Shown: positions 52,521-62,230 of the stretch, piece after piece
Layout of the letters: each line of letters opens with the position of its first letter
Numbering within the stretch: position 1 is the stretch's first letter
From: Paenibacillus massiliensis subsp. panacisoli DSM 21345
GTDB taxonomy: Bacteria; Bacillota; Bacilli; Paenibacillales; Paenibacillaceae
Length of the DNA stretch: 64,000 nucleotides
Assembly: GCF_000426545.1 (NCBI RefSeq)
Contig: NZ_AUFO01000021.1
Span: forward strand, 61,472 to 125,471
Reading direction: 5' to 3'
The notes under the pieces: generated by a model
The model's input: only the letters and a program-made list of their open reading frames with translations
Told to the model about the DNA's origin: nothing
The model's database searches: none
Translations under genes and position numbers: made by a program

Positions 52521-52642
52521 CACCGTCTCTTACGGTACACTTCAGGTGAGATAAGCGCTTCGCCTGACGAATGTCGACTGCAGGATTCAGAGCCCATAGG
52601 GAATGATATCCTCATGAAGCAGACCATGAAGAGACGGAGGTG
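52521..52642 (+). promoter_or_regulatory. Structured leader before the tctC-like gene
   Basis: CACCGTCTCTT (52521-52531) pairs with AAGAGACGG (52629-52637, with GGTG after one unpaired A). Inside lie a hairpin TCAGG...CCTGA (52542-52567) and a small palindrome near 52598-52612. The closing stem reaches within 20 bp of the tctC-like start. It could be a regulatory RNA or chance pairing. Confidence 0.35.
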
Positions 52643-52661
52643 ACCCTACAGAAAAGAGGGG

Positions 52662-53687
52662 ATGGCAGTGAAAGGGCATGGATGGCGAAAGTATATAGTA
52701 ATTGCAGGAGCAGGTATCGTTTTGCTAATGATCGTTATAATGATGCTACCCAGCAGCAAATTTTCTTCGGATGCTGTGCAACGTGACGCGGCTTCCTTTC
52801 CCAACAAACCTATCACATTGGTCGTGCCTTATGCTGCCGGTGGTGGGACTGACATCACGGCCAGAGCACTGGCTGAGGCTGCCGAGAAGTATCTGGATCA
52901 GCCGATTATCGTGGTGAACCGGACAGGGGGAGGCGGAGCGATCGGGCTTATGGAGGGAGCGAATGCCCGACCAGATGGCTATACGGTAACGTATCTGGTG
53001 GCTGAGCTGACGACGCTGCCCCATATGGGATTGCTGCCCATTACCTATGAGAAATTCGAGCCGATTGCCCAGACGAATTTTGATCCTTCTGCCATCACGG
53101 TTCGTGCAGATGCGCCATGGACGACAGCTGCGGCGTTTCTGGAGTATGCAAAAACACATCCCGGAGAAGTGAAGATGGGAAACGCCGGGACGGGTAGTAT
53201 CTGGCACCTAGCGGCTGCCACGTTGGAGAAAGAAAGCGGCGTTACGTTTACACACATCCCTTATGAAGGGGCCGGTCCAGCAGTATCGGCTTTGGCTAGC
53301 GGCTTCGTGGATGCGGTTCCAGTTAGCCCTGCCGAAGTGAAATCACTAGTTGAACAAGGGCAGCTTCGTACGTTGGCTGTGAACACGGCCGAACGCTCGG
53401 AAGCGCTTCCTAAGGTGCCGACTCTTTATGAGGCTACTGGCGTAAGATTTGAATTCATTGGAACACTCAGGGGGCTGGCCGTTCCGAAGGGGACGCCACA
53501 GGAAATTACGGATCGTCTGGAGCAAGCATTCATGCAGGCGACCGAGGACCCGATCTTTCGGGAACGAATGCGACAAAATGGCTTGGGATTAATGGTTAGA
53601 GATAGCGAGAGCTTCGGTAGTCAGCTGAAGGAATATCATGATTTGTTCGCACGACTGATCCCGGAGCTTGGCCTAAGTCGAAAATGA
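52662..53687 (+). CDS. TctC-type (Bug) extracytoplasmic binding protein
   Basis: A 341-residue binding protein of the tripartite tricarboxylate transporter family. The N-terminal helix ([20 protein letters not shown]) is a signal or anchor without lipobox. Family blocks are in order: [60 protein letters not shown], and [20 protein letters not shown]. Two loops of this kind hold carboxylates through water and main chain. TctA and TctB are absent; the next gene is a KdgT permease, and the upstream gene a sensor-regulator. It may feed a ligand to the permease or serve as the sensor's partner. GTG 52668 is an alternative start. Confidence 0.88.
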   Translation: MAVKGHGWRKYIVIAGAGIVLLMIVIMMLPSSKFSSDAVQRDAASFPNKPITLVVPYAAGGGTDITARALAEAAEKYLDQPIIVVNRTGGGGAIGLMEGANARPDGYTVTYLVAELTTLPHMGLLPITYEKFEPIAQTNFDPSAITVRADAPWTTAAAFLEYAKTHPGEVKMGNAGTGSIWHLAAATLEKESGVTFTHIPYEGAGPAVSALASGFVDAVPVSPAEVKSLVEQGQLRTLAVNTAERSEALPKVPTLYEATGVRFEFIGTLRGLAVPKGTPQEITDRLEQAFMQATEDPIFRERMRQNGLGLMVRDSESFGSQLKEYHDLFARLIPELGLSRK

Positions 53688-53763
53688 TACCGCTTTAACT
53701 AAAGCTTGGCTTCATCTTATAGGAACAAACGGGATGGAGCATACAGAAAGGATAGATCAATGT

Positions 53764-54795
53764 ATGAACATTAAGAAGAAAATTGACAAGATTCCTGGCG
53801 GCATGATGCTGGTGCCGCTGTTCATCGGGGCCATAATCCATACCTTCTGGCCAACGTCGGGTGCCTATTTCGGTTCCTTTACGAATGGACTCATGACAGG
53901 TACCGTGCCTATTCTGGCCGTATGGTTCTTCTGTATGGGCGCCTCCATTGATGTAAGGGCTACGGGTACAGTGCTGCGCAAATCGGGTACGCTTGTTTTA
54001 ACCAAGATCGCGGTGGCATGGGTGGTGGCTATCATTGCTGCCCAGTTCCTGCCAGTAGGCGGAATTCAGACCGGATTCTTCGCCGGACTATCCGTACTGG
54101 CCTTGATTGCGGCTATGGATATGACGAATGGTGGGCTGTATGCCTCCATCATGAATCAATATGGCTCCAAAGAAGAAGCAGGCGCGTTCGTGCTGATGTC
54201 ATTGGAATCCGGACCGCTCGTAACGATGCTGATTCTGGGAAGTACAGGTATGGCGGTATTCGAACCACATGCGTTTGTAGGGGCAGTATTACCTTTCCTC
54301 GTGGGCTTCCTGCTGGGGAATGTGGATCATGATTTTAGAACCTTCTTCGGAAAAGCTACACAGACCTTGATTCCGTTCTTCGGATTTGCGCTGGGAAGCT
54401 CGATTGACCTTAGTGTCATCCTTCAGACAGGTATCCTTGGTATTCTGCTTGGTATAGCTGTTATCATTGTAACAGGCATTCCACTGATGCTCGCAGATCG
54501 TTTCATTGGTGGCGGGAATGGTACTGCAGGACTTGCAGCCTCCAGTACAGCAGGAGCAGCCGTAGCCAATCCAATGATTGTCGCGACGATGAAGCCAGAA
54601 TTCATGCCGGCGGCACAATCTGCGACAGCACTCGTAGCAGCATCGGTCATCGTGACCTCCATTCTGGTGCCAATCCTGACGGCCTACTGGGCGAAATACA
54701 AGAATAATCAGAATGGCAGTATGAATAGTGGTGCCACTAAAGGAAATGCAGGGGGCCAGACCTCCATTGATGCAGAGGCTCCTGCCAAAGCTTAG
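53764..54795 (+). CDS. kdgT: 2-keto-3-deoxygluconate permease
   Basis: A 343-residue permease with about ten helices. It follows the KdgT pattern from the start: [20 protein letters not shown], then [40 protein letters not shown], and [20 protein letters not shown]. KdgT takes up 2-keto-3-deoxygluconate with protons during pectin breakdown. I choose 53764 by family start; AAAGGA lies 11 bp upstream, and an ATG at 53734 is possible. The C-terminal 30 residues are a polar tail not usual in the family. No kduI, kduD, kdgK or kdgA gene lies nearby. A terminator follows at 54887. Confidence 0.88.
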   Translation: MNIKKKIDKIPGGMMLVPLFIGAIIHTFWPTSGAYFGSFTNGLMTGTVPILAVWFFCMGASIDVRATGTVLRKSGTLVLTKIAVAWVVAIIAAQFLPVGGIQTGFFAGLSVLALIAAMDMTNGGLYASIMNQYGSKEEAGAFVLMSLESGPLVTMLILGSTGMAVFEPHAFVGAVLPFLVGFLLGNVDHDFRTFFGKATQTLIPFFGFALGSSIDLSVILQTGILGILLGIAVIIVTGIPLMLADRFIGGGNGTAGLAASSTAGAAVANPMIVATMKPEFMPAAQSATALVAASVIVTSILVPILTAYWAKYKNNQNGSMNSGATKGNAGGQTSIDAEAPAKA

Positions 54796-54886
54796 ATGAA
54801 GCGTTCTCATTCTTACTCGTATGTTTTCACTATACCAATAAGCAAGTTGTGAGGATTGCTCAAGCAGCAGGTTTTCTTGAAACAGG

Positions 54887-54928
54887 CAGGTTGTTATAAG
54901 ATTAATTCTTATAACAACCTGTTTTTAA
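54887..54928 (+). terminator. Terminator of the kdgT unit
   Basis: CAGGTTGTTATAAGA and TCTTATAACAACCTG are perfect 15-bp arms with a short loop (TTAAT in part), followed by TTTTTAAT. It lies 92 bp after the stop. Confidence 0.9.
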
Positions 54929-55044
54929 TACTTAGATATTTGTCTCTGATCAGCTTGTCATAACAATTGCGGGCTAATTCGCATATTTGTCCATTCGCTG
55001 CATACGATTAGGCGATGAATGTATGTGAAGGGGCGAGAACAAAT

Positions 55045-57567
55045 ATGACATTAAACCAATGGTCATGGTCAGAGCTTGTCATGAGTTACGTGCCTCATGG
55101 CGGTGAACTGATGAATGTGGAGAGACTTGATGGTCAGGCTGCGATTCTGCCTGCGGATCTCAGGGGCAGTGGGCAGGCAGATATTGCCGCGGTATATCGC
55201 TGGAATGGCAGCTTGTATGTATTGGTGCTGGTGAATAACGGTGGCAGCTGGAGACAGGCAGGTCACCTCGCTGGACCTGGATATGCAGTATCTGCACTCA
55301 CCGCAGCCTCATTGATTGGTACAGGGCGGCCGCAGCTGCTTGTAGGCTGGCGTACTCATACTAATCGTTGCCTGCTCTCGGTCTACGATTACGATGAAGC
55401 AGGACTTAGGGATATTACACCAGGTCCGATCCAATTCAGTCATATGGATGTGGAGGACATCGCTGGCGGATATGGTTCTGATGGAGTGGCGGAGCTGGCT
55501 CTATGGCTCCATGAGACCGAATCGGCCTATCGTGTTGATATTTTTCGTTGGTCTGGCAGCGGGCTTGTGGCAGCTCAGGATGCCTACCCGGCGTACTTTC
55601 CGAAGGTCATCCGCTACTATGAAGAGCTACAGCAAGCCTATCCGGATGAACCTGTGTACGGCTATTATCTGGCGGATGCGCAGCTCCGTACTGGAGCACT
55701 ACAGTCAGCGCTACATACCGTGGGCAGGACGTTAACGCTGTCACAGTCTGCCACGTCCAGAAGTCGCTTGCTTGGTCTGGAGCAATGGATACTGACTGCT
55801 GGCTATCAGGAGGGCTTTTGGCGAACGGTGGGCTTATATCCGGTGTCACTCAAGACGACAGAGGGTCTGAAGTGGGGCTATATGAACCAGACGGGGCAGC
55901 TTACCATTCAGCCGCAATTTGATGATGCCCGAGATTTTGAGCATGGTTTGGCTGTGGTCAGCAAGCACAATAAATACGGACTGATTAATGCGGCAGCTCA
56001 ATTCGTGGTCCAGCCTGTGTATGACTCAATCGGTCCCTTTTTCGAGGGTCTTGCCGTCGTCTCCGACGCCAGAGGCTACAGATTAATGAATAAACAGGGG
56101 AACATTATTACCCGCAGAGCCTATTCGTACATTAACGCAGTCAAAAATGGCAGAGCTGTCTTTAGCGACACGATTCAGGTGCCAGGTGCAGGTGGTCAGG
56201 AGCAGACACGTTATGGTTATCTGGACCGCGCAGGCCACGAAGTCATTCCAGCACAGTATGAAGAGGCTTATGATTTTCAAGAGGATCGTGCGATTGTGAA
56301 GTTGCCAGCCGGGGCTTATGCACTGATCCAGAAGGATGGAACCAAGCTGCACGAATATAGCTATCCAAGTGTCGGTCCCTATTCGGATGGATTGATGTCC
56401 TTCCAGCAGGAGGAGGCCGGGAAATATGGATATATTAATGAGCGTGGGGATGTCGTGATTCAGCCTGCATTTACGTTCGCGATGCCGTTTCAGCAGGGGA
56501 GGGCTATCGTAAATACGTCAGAGGATGGAGAGTACCTGTATGGTGTCATCGACCGTCAGGGCAGATACATTGTGCAGCCGGAATACAACGATATTCGCAA
56601 TCTGGATGCAGGACGGCTGGCTTTGGGAAGAGCTGTCGATCCTTCGCAGCCCTTCCTGGGATCATATTATGCTATTGCGGACTGGAATGGACGTAGGCTG
56701 ACAGACTTCATCTATGCAGAATTGGAATCGTATCAGGATGGACTGGCATCTGCAACTGACGGCAAGGAGACGTATTTCATTGACTTGACGGGGCGTCCGG
56801 CTCCGGGCTATCCACGACTTCGAGGGCAGGGGAGCGTGAAGCTGGTCTCGCATGGCTTGATTCAGGCTTTCATAGATCAGCGATTAAGCTATGTAAGGCG
56901 CACAGGTCAGGTCATCTGGCAGCAAAATACGCTAATTCCCCTTGCACCGCCATATGCTGTGCGAGAGGAAAAGTACCATCCGAACCCTGACTATCTCGTG
57001 TACTATCCGCAGGTGGAGGGAATTCAAGACCGTACCGCTGCACAGAAGCTCAATCGCAGGCTCAAGGAGCTGTCGCAGGTCAAGCCTGTGCCTTCGGATC
57101 AAAAACTGGATTATACGTATACAGGCGACTTCCAGGTGTCCTTTTACCGCTATTACCTACTTCAGTTGGAGCTCACAGGGTACCGCTATCCGCTCGGTGC
57201 AGCACATGGTATGCCCTCATTGATCTACGCTATCATTAACCTGGGTAATGGACGTATGTATAGTCTGAAGGATTTGTTCAAGCCTGGCAGTCCGTATGTA
57301 CGGGAGCTCAGTAGGATCGTGGGAGAGCAGATTCGCAACGACCCGCAATATTCTTACGTATTTCCGGATAGCTACACAGGTATAAAAGAGGATCAGCCCT
57401 TCTATGTCACAGAGGATGCGCTACATCTGTACTTTGAGCCCTATGAGATTGCACCCTATGCCGCTGGGTTTCCGACCTTTACCATTCCATTCATTCAGAT
57501 TCGTAACCTTATTAATACAAAGGGAGAATTCTGGCAGGCCTTTCACCAAGCGCCATATAGTTCATAG
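55045..57567 (+). CDS. WG-repeat protein with N-terminal FG-GAP-like and C-terminal DUF3298-like parts
   Basis: An 840-residue protein. The start at 55045 is chosen over 55015, though GAAGGGG is a distant ribosome binding site (13 bp). Residues 25-190 look like FG-GAP/VCBS propeller blades (AILPADLRGSGQADIAAVYR, SLIGTGRPQLLVGWRTHTNR). Residues 285-600 contain seven or so WG repeats: KWGYMNQTGQLTIQPQFDDA, KYGLINAAAQFVVQPVYDSI, KYGYINERGDVVIQPAFTFA. Residues 640-840 match DUF3298 with a DUF4163-like lead: GYRYPLGAAHGMPSLIYAII, LYFEPYEIAPYAAGFPTFTI. I see no signal peptide. Such domains usually bind proteins or glycans; the task here is unknown. Confidence 0.8.
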   Translation: MTLNQWSWSELVMSYVPHGGELMNVERLDGQAAILPADLRGSGQADIAAVYRWNGSLYVLVLVNNGGSWRQAGHLAGPGYAVSALTAASLIGTGRPQLLVGWRTHTNRCLLSVYDYDEAGLRDITPGPIQFSHMDVEDIAGGYGSDGVAELALWLHETESAYRVDIFRWSGSGLVAAQDAYPAYFPKVIRYYEELQQAYPDEPVYGYYLADAQLRTGALQSALHTVGRTLTLSQSATSRSRLLGLEQWILTAGYQEGFWRTVGLYPVSLKTTEGLKWGYMNQTGQLTIQPQFDDARDFEHGLAVVSKHNKYGLINAAAQFVVQPVYDSIGPFFEGLAVVSDARGYRLMNKQGNIITRRAYSYINAVKNGRAVFSDTIQVPGAGGQEQTRYGYLDRAGHEVIPAQYEEAYDFQEDRAIVKLPAGAYALIQKDGTKLHEYSYPSVGPYSDGLMSFQQEEAGKYGYINERGDVVIQPAFTFAMPFQQGRAIVNTSEDGEYLYGVIDRQGRYIVQPEYNDIRNLDAGRLALGRAVDPSQPFLGSYYAIADWNGRRLTDFIYAELESYQDGLASATDGKETYFIDLTGRPAPGYPRLRGQGSVKLVSHGLIQAFIDQRLSYVRRTGQVIWQQNTLIPLAPPYAVREEKYHPNPDYLVYYPQVEGIQDRTAAQKLNRRLKELSQVKPVPSDQKLDYTYTGDFQVSFYRYYLLQLELTGYRYPLGAAHGMPSLIYAIINLGNGRMYSLKDLFKPGSPYVRELSRIVGEQIRNDPQYSYVFPDSYTGIKEDQPFYVTEDALHLYFEPYEIAPYAAGFPTFTIPFIQIRNLINTKGEFWQAFHQAPYSS

Positions 57568-57627
57568 CCGTTACCGTCAGGTACTCCTTTCCATACACTA
57601 GCAATGTATACGGAGAGGAGTGATACA

Positions 57628-57870
57628 GTGGTAGAAGCTTATTATAATTGCATGCAATGCATGAACAAGCGCGTACGGGTTATGACAGTCCAAGGTCAGC
57701 ACTACGAGGGCGTAATTGTGAATGTAGACCGCGAGAATGTGTACTTACAAATGGATAAGGAAGATAAGGGTCGGGTCAACACGTCAGGATTCTATCCGTA
57801 TGGTTATGGCTACGGAAGCTCGATCTTAACCTTAAGCCTGTTCACGCTGCTGGCTATTGCTTTGATCTGA
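57628..57870 (+). CDS. Small hypothetical protein with C-terminal hydrophobic segment
   Basis: An 80-residue protein from the GTG at 57628, with GAGGAG 7 bp upstream; the longer frame from 57604 lacks a site. The first half (CMNKRVRVMTVQGQHYEGVI, VNVDRENVYLQMDKED) looks like a small Sm-like or SH3-like barrel. A GY-rich linker (FYPYGYGYGSS) leads to a C-terminal helix of about 18 residues (ILTLSLFTLLAIALI). Proteins of this form are found in spore-forming Bacillales and are often sporulation- or envelope-related, but no role is assigned. A terminator follows. Confidence 0.7.
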   Translation: MVEAYYNCMQCMNKRVRVMTVQGQHYEGVIVNVDRENVYLQMDKEDKGRVNTSGFYPYGYGYGSSILTLSLFTLLAIALI

Positions 57871-57893
57871 GAATGTGCTCAGAAGCCTTTTGT

Positions 57894-57926
57894 CCACCTG
57901 AATGGGGGGACAGAAGGTTTTTTTAT
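57894..57926 (+). terminator. Terminator after the small gene
   Basis: CCTTTTGTCC pairs with GGACAGAAGG, loop ACCTGAATGGGG, followed by TTTTTTTA. Confidence 0.75.
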
Positions 57927-58107
57927 TGAGAAATGCATGATTTATGCTTTCATAGAGGAAGACTGACATCATGCTATTGCTTTGCAGCATTATAATGAAT
58001 ATGGTAGAGAGAGTAATGAAATGCTTGAGTACCCACGACAAGGTAAAGTGAAGAAATGACAATGATAGTCCAGAATGCAAAAAAAAACACTGAAGGAGAA
58101 TGCCCCT

Positions 58108-58353
58108 ATGATTCCGTTACAACTTCCACGAGAAGAGAAGCTCCAATTAATTGCAAGCTTGCAGCATTATTTTGAAATGGAGCGTTCGGAGGAGATTGGA
58201 GAGCTTGCAGCCGAGAATCTGCTGGACTACATATTGAAGGAGCTGTCACCTTACGTGTATAATCGTGCAATTCACGATGCCCGCAAGGTTATTGATCAGC
58301 AAATGCTCAATCTGGAAGAGGAGCTGTATGCATTACAAAAGCCCGTCCGCTAG
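58108..58353 (+). CDS. DUF2164 protein
   Basis: An 81-residue cytoplasmic protein. AAGGAGA stands 8 bp before the ATG at 58108. The family pattern is clear: LPREEKLQLIASLQHYFEME, SEEIGELAAENLLDYILKEL, and YNRAIHDARKVIDQQM. The family is small, widespread and without known function. It stands alone; the next gene is 159 bp away and has its own promoter. Confidence 0.88.
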   Translation: MIPLQLPREEKLQLIASLQHYFEMERSEEIGELAAENLLDYILKELSPYVYNRAIHDARKVIDQQMLNLEEELYALQKPVR

Positions 58354-58438
58354 TGGAAAGGGCTTCCTTCATATGTTCAGGTAGGCCTATCTATATGTTG
58401 CAACTACAGCAGATCCGGTACGGTTCATCCTTGCTTTA

Positions 58439-58467
58439 TTGAAGCATCATTAAAATAATGGTACAAT
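58439..58467 (+). promoter_or_regulatory. Promoter of the NTF2-like gene
   Basis: TTGAAG (58439-58444) and TACAAT (58462-58467) are exactly 17 bp apart, 46 bp before the start codon. Confidence 0.6.
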
Positions 58468-58512
58468 ATGGAACGTTGAATTAATATGAATATGACTGCG
58501 GAGGGACTAATC

Positions 58513-58965
58513 ATGAACTCATCATCTGTTACCGCGATCGAACAATTGATCAGCTTGGAGAACATCAGGAATACCAAGGCAAGATATTGTCGCTACATCG
58601 ACACGAAGCAATGGGACAAGCTGGGTGAGGTATTCGCTCCTGATGCGGTAGCTGATTTCAGCACGGAAGGTAATCCCATACCACTCCTGGAAGGACGCGA
58701 TACGATTGTAAAGGTGTTTCGTGACTTGGTGGATGTCTCTGTCTCCGTGCATCATATTCACAGTGTAGAGGTTGAGTTTGTCTCGGAGAATGAAGCGAAG
58801 GTCATCTCTGCGATGGAGGATTTGGTTCAATTCCCAGCAGAGAACCCAAATAAGTCATTTCGTGGCTATGGGCATTACCATGAGACATTTGTTCAGCTTG
58901 ATGGTCAATGGGTAATTAAGCACACAACACTGAAGCGTCTGCGTCTGGATATGGAGGAGAAGTGA
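58513..58965 (+). CDS. NTF2-like (SnoaL-type) protein
   Basis: A 150-residue protein starting at 58513, seven bases after GGAGGG. It has the cone-shaped NTF2 fold pattern: IEQLISLENIRNTKARYCRY, IDTKQWDKLGEVFAPDAVAD, VHHIHSVEVEFVSENEAKVI, and YHETFVQLDGQWVIKHTTLK. The Y-x-R-Y-x-D and the histidine in VHHIH fit the pocket residues of the dehydratase-like and isomerase-like members, but substrates vary widely. It is monocistronic and cytoplasmic, between its own promoter and terminator. Confidence 0.85.
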   Translation: MNSSSVTAIEQLISLENIRNTKARYCRYIDTKQWDKLGEVFAPDAVADFSTEGNPIPLLEGRDTIVKVFRDLVDVSVSVHHIHSVEVEFVSENEAKVISAMEDLVQFPAENPNKSFRGYGHYHETFVQLDGQWVIKHTTLKRLRLDMEEK

Positions 58966-58997
58966 GCTTTCACTTGTTCATCTGATCCTATAATTTG

Positions 58998-59050
58998 AAA
59001 AACAGCCTGATCGAAGGGGAATTCACTCCTTTGGATCAGGCTGTTTTTTT
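58998..59050 (+). terminator. Terminator of the NTF2-like gene
   Basis: AAAACAGCCTGATC and GATCAGGCTGTTTTTTT form a 14-bp outer stem with an inner AAGG/CCTT pair. It is among the strongest terminators in the window. Confidence 0.9.
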
Positions 59051-59271
59051 AAGATCATAGAGTGTATAAGCTTTCAGCGGAGCTGAACAATTCGATTATT
59101 GTAAGCTGGAAGTGTGCAATACAGATCACAGTACCTCACAGTACCTCATTGCAGCATATTGCTAGCTTTTGATGATCTTTTCCTGGGAAATAATCACTAT
59201 GTTTTTGACTTAAGGTATAGAACAAAAGTGCACAAACTCCAAGTTGTAAGGGCTGAAGCGGTTAAAGGATA

Positions 59272-59300
59272 TTGACATTCTTATCTCTGTGAATTATTAT
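59272..59300 (+). promoter_or_regulatory. Strong promoter of the PARG gene
   Basis: A perfect -35 TTGACA (59272-59277) and TATTAT (59295-59300) are 17 bp apart. Confidence 0.7.
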
Positions 59301-59304
59301 CGTG

Positions 59305-59317
59305 TTGTTAATAACAA
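59305..59317. promoter_or_regulatory. Candidate operator at the PARG transcription start
   Basis: TTGTTAATAACAA is a perfect palindrome (arms TTGTTA/TAACAA, centre A) placed 5-17 bp after the -10, where a bound protein would block transcription. Confidence 0.5.
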
Positions 59318-59371
59318 ATAATTAATATCAATTACCGAATTCGAATTATATTTACAATGGAGTGATACCAA

Positions 59372-60259
59372 ATGAGTCAGACCCATCATCAAAGAGTGAT
59401 TCGATCCCGTTGGGCAGAGGAAACGCTCAAGATTATAGAGGAGGGTGGCTATACCCACCCTGTTGGAACAGAGATTCAGATTCAGGCGCAAATAGCCAAG
59501 ACGATTGCCGAGGCAAAATTATATGCACCGGATGAGCTTCCGACCATTAGAGAACGGATAGAAGAGACAATTAGAACTGCTAATCGAACCGCCGACGGAA
59601 ACGAAAGGACTACTGAAATTCGTGTGACTGCAGAGACAACACTGGAAGCAGCACAACGCTTGGTTACAAAGGAAGGGCGAGCGCATGTCGTGTGTCTTAA
59701 TTTTGCTTCTGCCAAAAATCCTGGTGGCGGCTTTCTCGGAGGAAGTCAGGCTCAGGAAGAGAGCCTTGCACGCTCCTCAGCATTGTATCCTTCCATCGTG
59801 CAGATGGAGGCAATGTATAAGTTCAACAAGCGTATAGGCACTTGCCTATACTCGGATTACATGATCTTTTCTCCAGAGGTACCCGTATTTCGTGCAGATG
59901 ATGGAGGGCTGCTGGAGGAGCCATATTGTGTGTCGATGATCACTGCTCCAGCTGTTAATGCAGGTGTCGTGCGTGAGCGTGAATCGGAGAATGTGGAACG
60001 CATCGCAGAAGTTATGCTGAACCGCATTCGCGGAATTCTGGCGGTCGTGGCAGAGCAGGGAATGGATACACTCATTCTCGGAGCATACGGATGCGGCGTA
60101 TTCCGTCATAACCCGGTGGAGGTAGCAGAGTGGTTCCGTAAGGTCATTGTAGATGAGAATTATGGCAGTTTGTTTGAACGTATTGAATTCGCAGTACTGG
60201 ACCGTAAAGCCGACGGACGGACTATCGGAGCGTTTCGAGATGCTTTTGAGGTGAAATAA
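59372..60259 (+). CDS. Bacterial-type poly(ADP-ribose) glycohydrolase (TIGR02452 family)
   Basis: A 295-residue macrodomain protein. The PARG signature G-G-G-x(6-8)-Q-E-E is present as NPGGGFLGGSQAQEESLAR, with the catalytic glutamate second in the pair. An N-terminal cap (about 1-95) and the macrodomain core with VVCLNFASAKNPG, YSDYMIFSPEVPVFR and LGAYGCGVFRHNPVEVAEWF are complete. Enzymes of this group split ribose-ribose bonds of poly(ADP-ribose), or ADP-ribose from proteins or DNA. GGAG lies 9 bp before the ATG. No ADP-ribosyltransferase gene is in the window. A strong promoter with an operator at +1 indicates induction. Confidence 0.88.
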   Translation: MSQTHHQRVIRSRWAEETLKIIEEGGYTHPVGTEIQIQAQIAKTIAEAKLYAPDELPTIRERIEETIRTANRTADGNERTTEIRVTAETTLEAAQRLVTKEGRAHVVCLNFASAKNPGGGFLGGSQAQEESLARSSALYPSIVQMEAMYKFNKRIGTCLYSDYMIFSPEVPVFRADDGGLLEEPYCVSMITAPAVNAGVVRERESENVERIAEVMLNRIRGILAVVAEQGMDTLILGAYGCGVFRHNPVEVAEWFRKVIVDENYGSLFERIEFAVLDRKADGRTIGAFRDAFEVK

Positions 60260-60279
60260 AAGTAGAGATTATAGATACA

Positions 60280-60336
60280 AAAACGACGATTCACTACATC
60301 GCAGCTATGGGACATAAGAGAGTGAGTCGTCGTCTT
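60280..60336. terminator. Bidirectional terminator between PARG and chemoreceptor genes
   Basis: ACGACGATTCACT and AGTGAGTCGTCGT form a 13-bp stem with one mismatch and a loop of about 24 nt, with A-rich and T-rich flanks. The two genes are convergent. Confidence 0.65.
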
Positions 60337-60355
60337 TACGAGAATGTATTCAATT

Positions 60356-62074
60356 TTAAATTTTGAAGCGGCTGATTAGCGTGTTCAGACTACTGGATAG
60401 CTCACGAAGTGATTCTGCCGAGCCCTTCATCTCGTCCATAGATTGCAGCTGACTCACTGTCGCAGCGGACACTTCCTGAATGCTATAGGAGGAGTCGCGG
60501 GAGATGAGCTCCATATCCTCAATGGCTGCTGATACCTCCTCGGCACCTGCAGATAGCTGCTCCGAGGCTGCAGAGACTTCATGCAGTCGCTCGTCCATGC
60601 TCTCGACCCCTGCATGAATAGAACCAAAGGATCTGCCTGCCTCCTGAATGACTGCAAGCCCTGTCTGTACTTCAGTGGTACTGGCAGCCATATGGTCAGC
60701 CAATACAGCCGTCTGTCGTGTCATTTCTGCAATCAATTCGGATACATGCCTGGACGAATGCTCGGATTCACCTGCAAGCTTCTGAACCTCCGAGGCAACG
60801 ACAGCGAAGCCTTTGCCGTGCTCTCCCGAGCGTGCGGCCTCAATGTTGGCATTCAAGGCGAGTAGCTTCGTCTGAGAGGCAATATTATTCATAAGATGCA
60901 CTACGGACTCAATCTTGCCCGAATACTGTTCCATCTGTGATGTAGAGCTGGCCATCTGGGCATTGGCTTTATGGATTCGATCCATGCTGCCGATTGCGGT
61001 ATGGATTTGTTCCTGTCCTTTCACAGCATTATGGGTCGTATCCCGGGATATATCCGCAACGACTGAGGCGGCCTGAGAGATATGCTGCATGCTACGTGTA
61101 ATCTCCTCCATGGAGGCTGTAATTTCACCGGCTCGTGCGACCTGCTCGGAGGCCCCCTTGGCTGAATCTTGAGTATGCACCACGATCTGCTGACTGGCCT
61201 CTGCGGTAGTTCGTGAATGCCTCGATACATCTTCAGCGGCTTGAAGCAGAGAATCAGAGTCTTGGCGAATCCCCCTCATGACTTCACGTGTATCGGTGAC
61301 CAGACGCTTGAACTCCCATGCCAGCTGTCCAATCTCATCCTTGGAGCCAAGCTCCACATTGACGGTCAGGTCACCTTGGCCAACCTGAGCAATGTTCTGT
61401 CTGAGTCTTACCAGCGGGCGGGTCAGGATATGAGCAAACAGATAGACCAGCAGCACACTGAGCAAGACAATTCCCAGTGCAGTCCAGATCATCGTAAGCC
61501 GGTTCTGTGCCATCAGTTCATAGACGGCGGTCGAATCCAGATCTGCCCCCACCAGGCCAAGGACTTCTCCGCTCTCGCCATGGATCGGTACATAGGCTGT
61601 AATTGTAGCACCATATTCATCGCTTGTGAGCTCGCCCCGGACAGCTTCATTCTGGCTAAAGGCCTGTAGCATGCCTTCATAGTGCGTTTCTTCGATTGAA
61701 CCATATGGAGAGAAATCATCCTCACTCACATCCGCAGCTGCACCGTCGACGACATAATAATACGATGGAGAGCCATTTTCCTCGCGTACACCAAGGGTGT
61801 ACAAATATTTAAGTCCGTTAGCCTCACGGAGCTGACTTAGCTGATCGCGCAGTACCTCGTAATAACTCGTCTTGCTCTGTCCTGTGCTAAGCGGTGCATA
61901 TTGAGCGGTATCGATCAATTGTACAGCTCGTTCAGCAACAGCCTGTGCCTGCATCCCCATGGACTGCTCCACCAGCTGTGCCGAGGTGCGATACAGCGTT
62001 AGGCCTAAGATGACCCCTGCTCCTAATAAAAGACAGGAGAAAAATAAAAAAATACGCATAAACAAAGTATTCAT
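60356..62074 (-). CDS. Methyl-accepting chemotaxis protein with periplasmic Cache-like sensor
   Basis: A 572-residue chemoreceptor. A first helix (residues 8-28, [20 protein letters not shown]) and a second near 195-217 ([20 protein letters not shown]) enclose a sensor of about 165 residues with [20 protein letters not shown] and [20 protein letters not shown], typical of single-Cache domains. HAMP lies at 218-270. The signalling domain has the tip [26 protein letters not shown] precedes the ATG by 11 bp. It is monocistronic. It differs from the 16.6-kb receptor in its sensor, so the two should detect different signals. Confidence 0.92.
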   Translation of the reverse strand: MNTLFMRIFLFFSCLLLGAGVILGLTLYRTSAQLVEQSMGMQAQAVAERAVQLIDTAQYAPLSTGQSKTSYYEVLRDQLSQLREANGLKYLYTLGVREENGSPSYYYVVDGAAADVSEDDFSPYGSIEETHYEGMLQAFSQNEAVRGELTSDEYGATITAYVPIHGESGEVLGLVGADLDSTAVYELMAQNRLTMIWTALGIVLLSVLLVYLFAHILTRPLVRLRQNIAQVGQGDLTVNVELGSKDEIGQLAWEFKRLVTDTREVMRGIRQDSDSLLQAAEDVSRHSRTTAEASQQIVVHTQDSAKGASEQVARAGEITASMEEITRSMQHISQAASVVADISRDTTHNAVKGQEQIHTAIGSMDRIHKANAQMASSTSQMEQYSGKIESVVHLMNNIASQTKLLALNANIEAARSGEHGKGFAVVASEVQKLAGESEHSSRHVSELIAEMTRQTAVLADHMAASTTEVQTGLAVIQEAGRSFGSIHAGVESMDERLHEVSAASEQLSAGAEEVSAAIEDMELISRDSSYSIQEVSAATVSQLQSMDEMKGSAESLRELSSSLNTLISRFKI

Positions 62075-62230
62075 CCGTTAACGTGCTCCCCCTGGCATCA
62101 TTCATACTGCATATGAGCTAATAAGCTGTTCTATGTATTGCTTGTAAGCCCCGGCTTGCGTAAAATTTATGTAATTACGATAACGATATTGGTATTAATT
62201 TTAAATATCGGCATCTGGCAGGTAAAGAAT

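Larger units (their letters stand above)
59051..59371. other. 321-bp intergenic region with the PARG promoter
   Basis: Besides the promoter and operator listed separately, it has a short direct repeat CACAGTACCTCA (about 59130-59150). The part nearest the gene is strongly AT-rich. No gene is seen. Confidence 0.45.
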
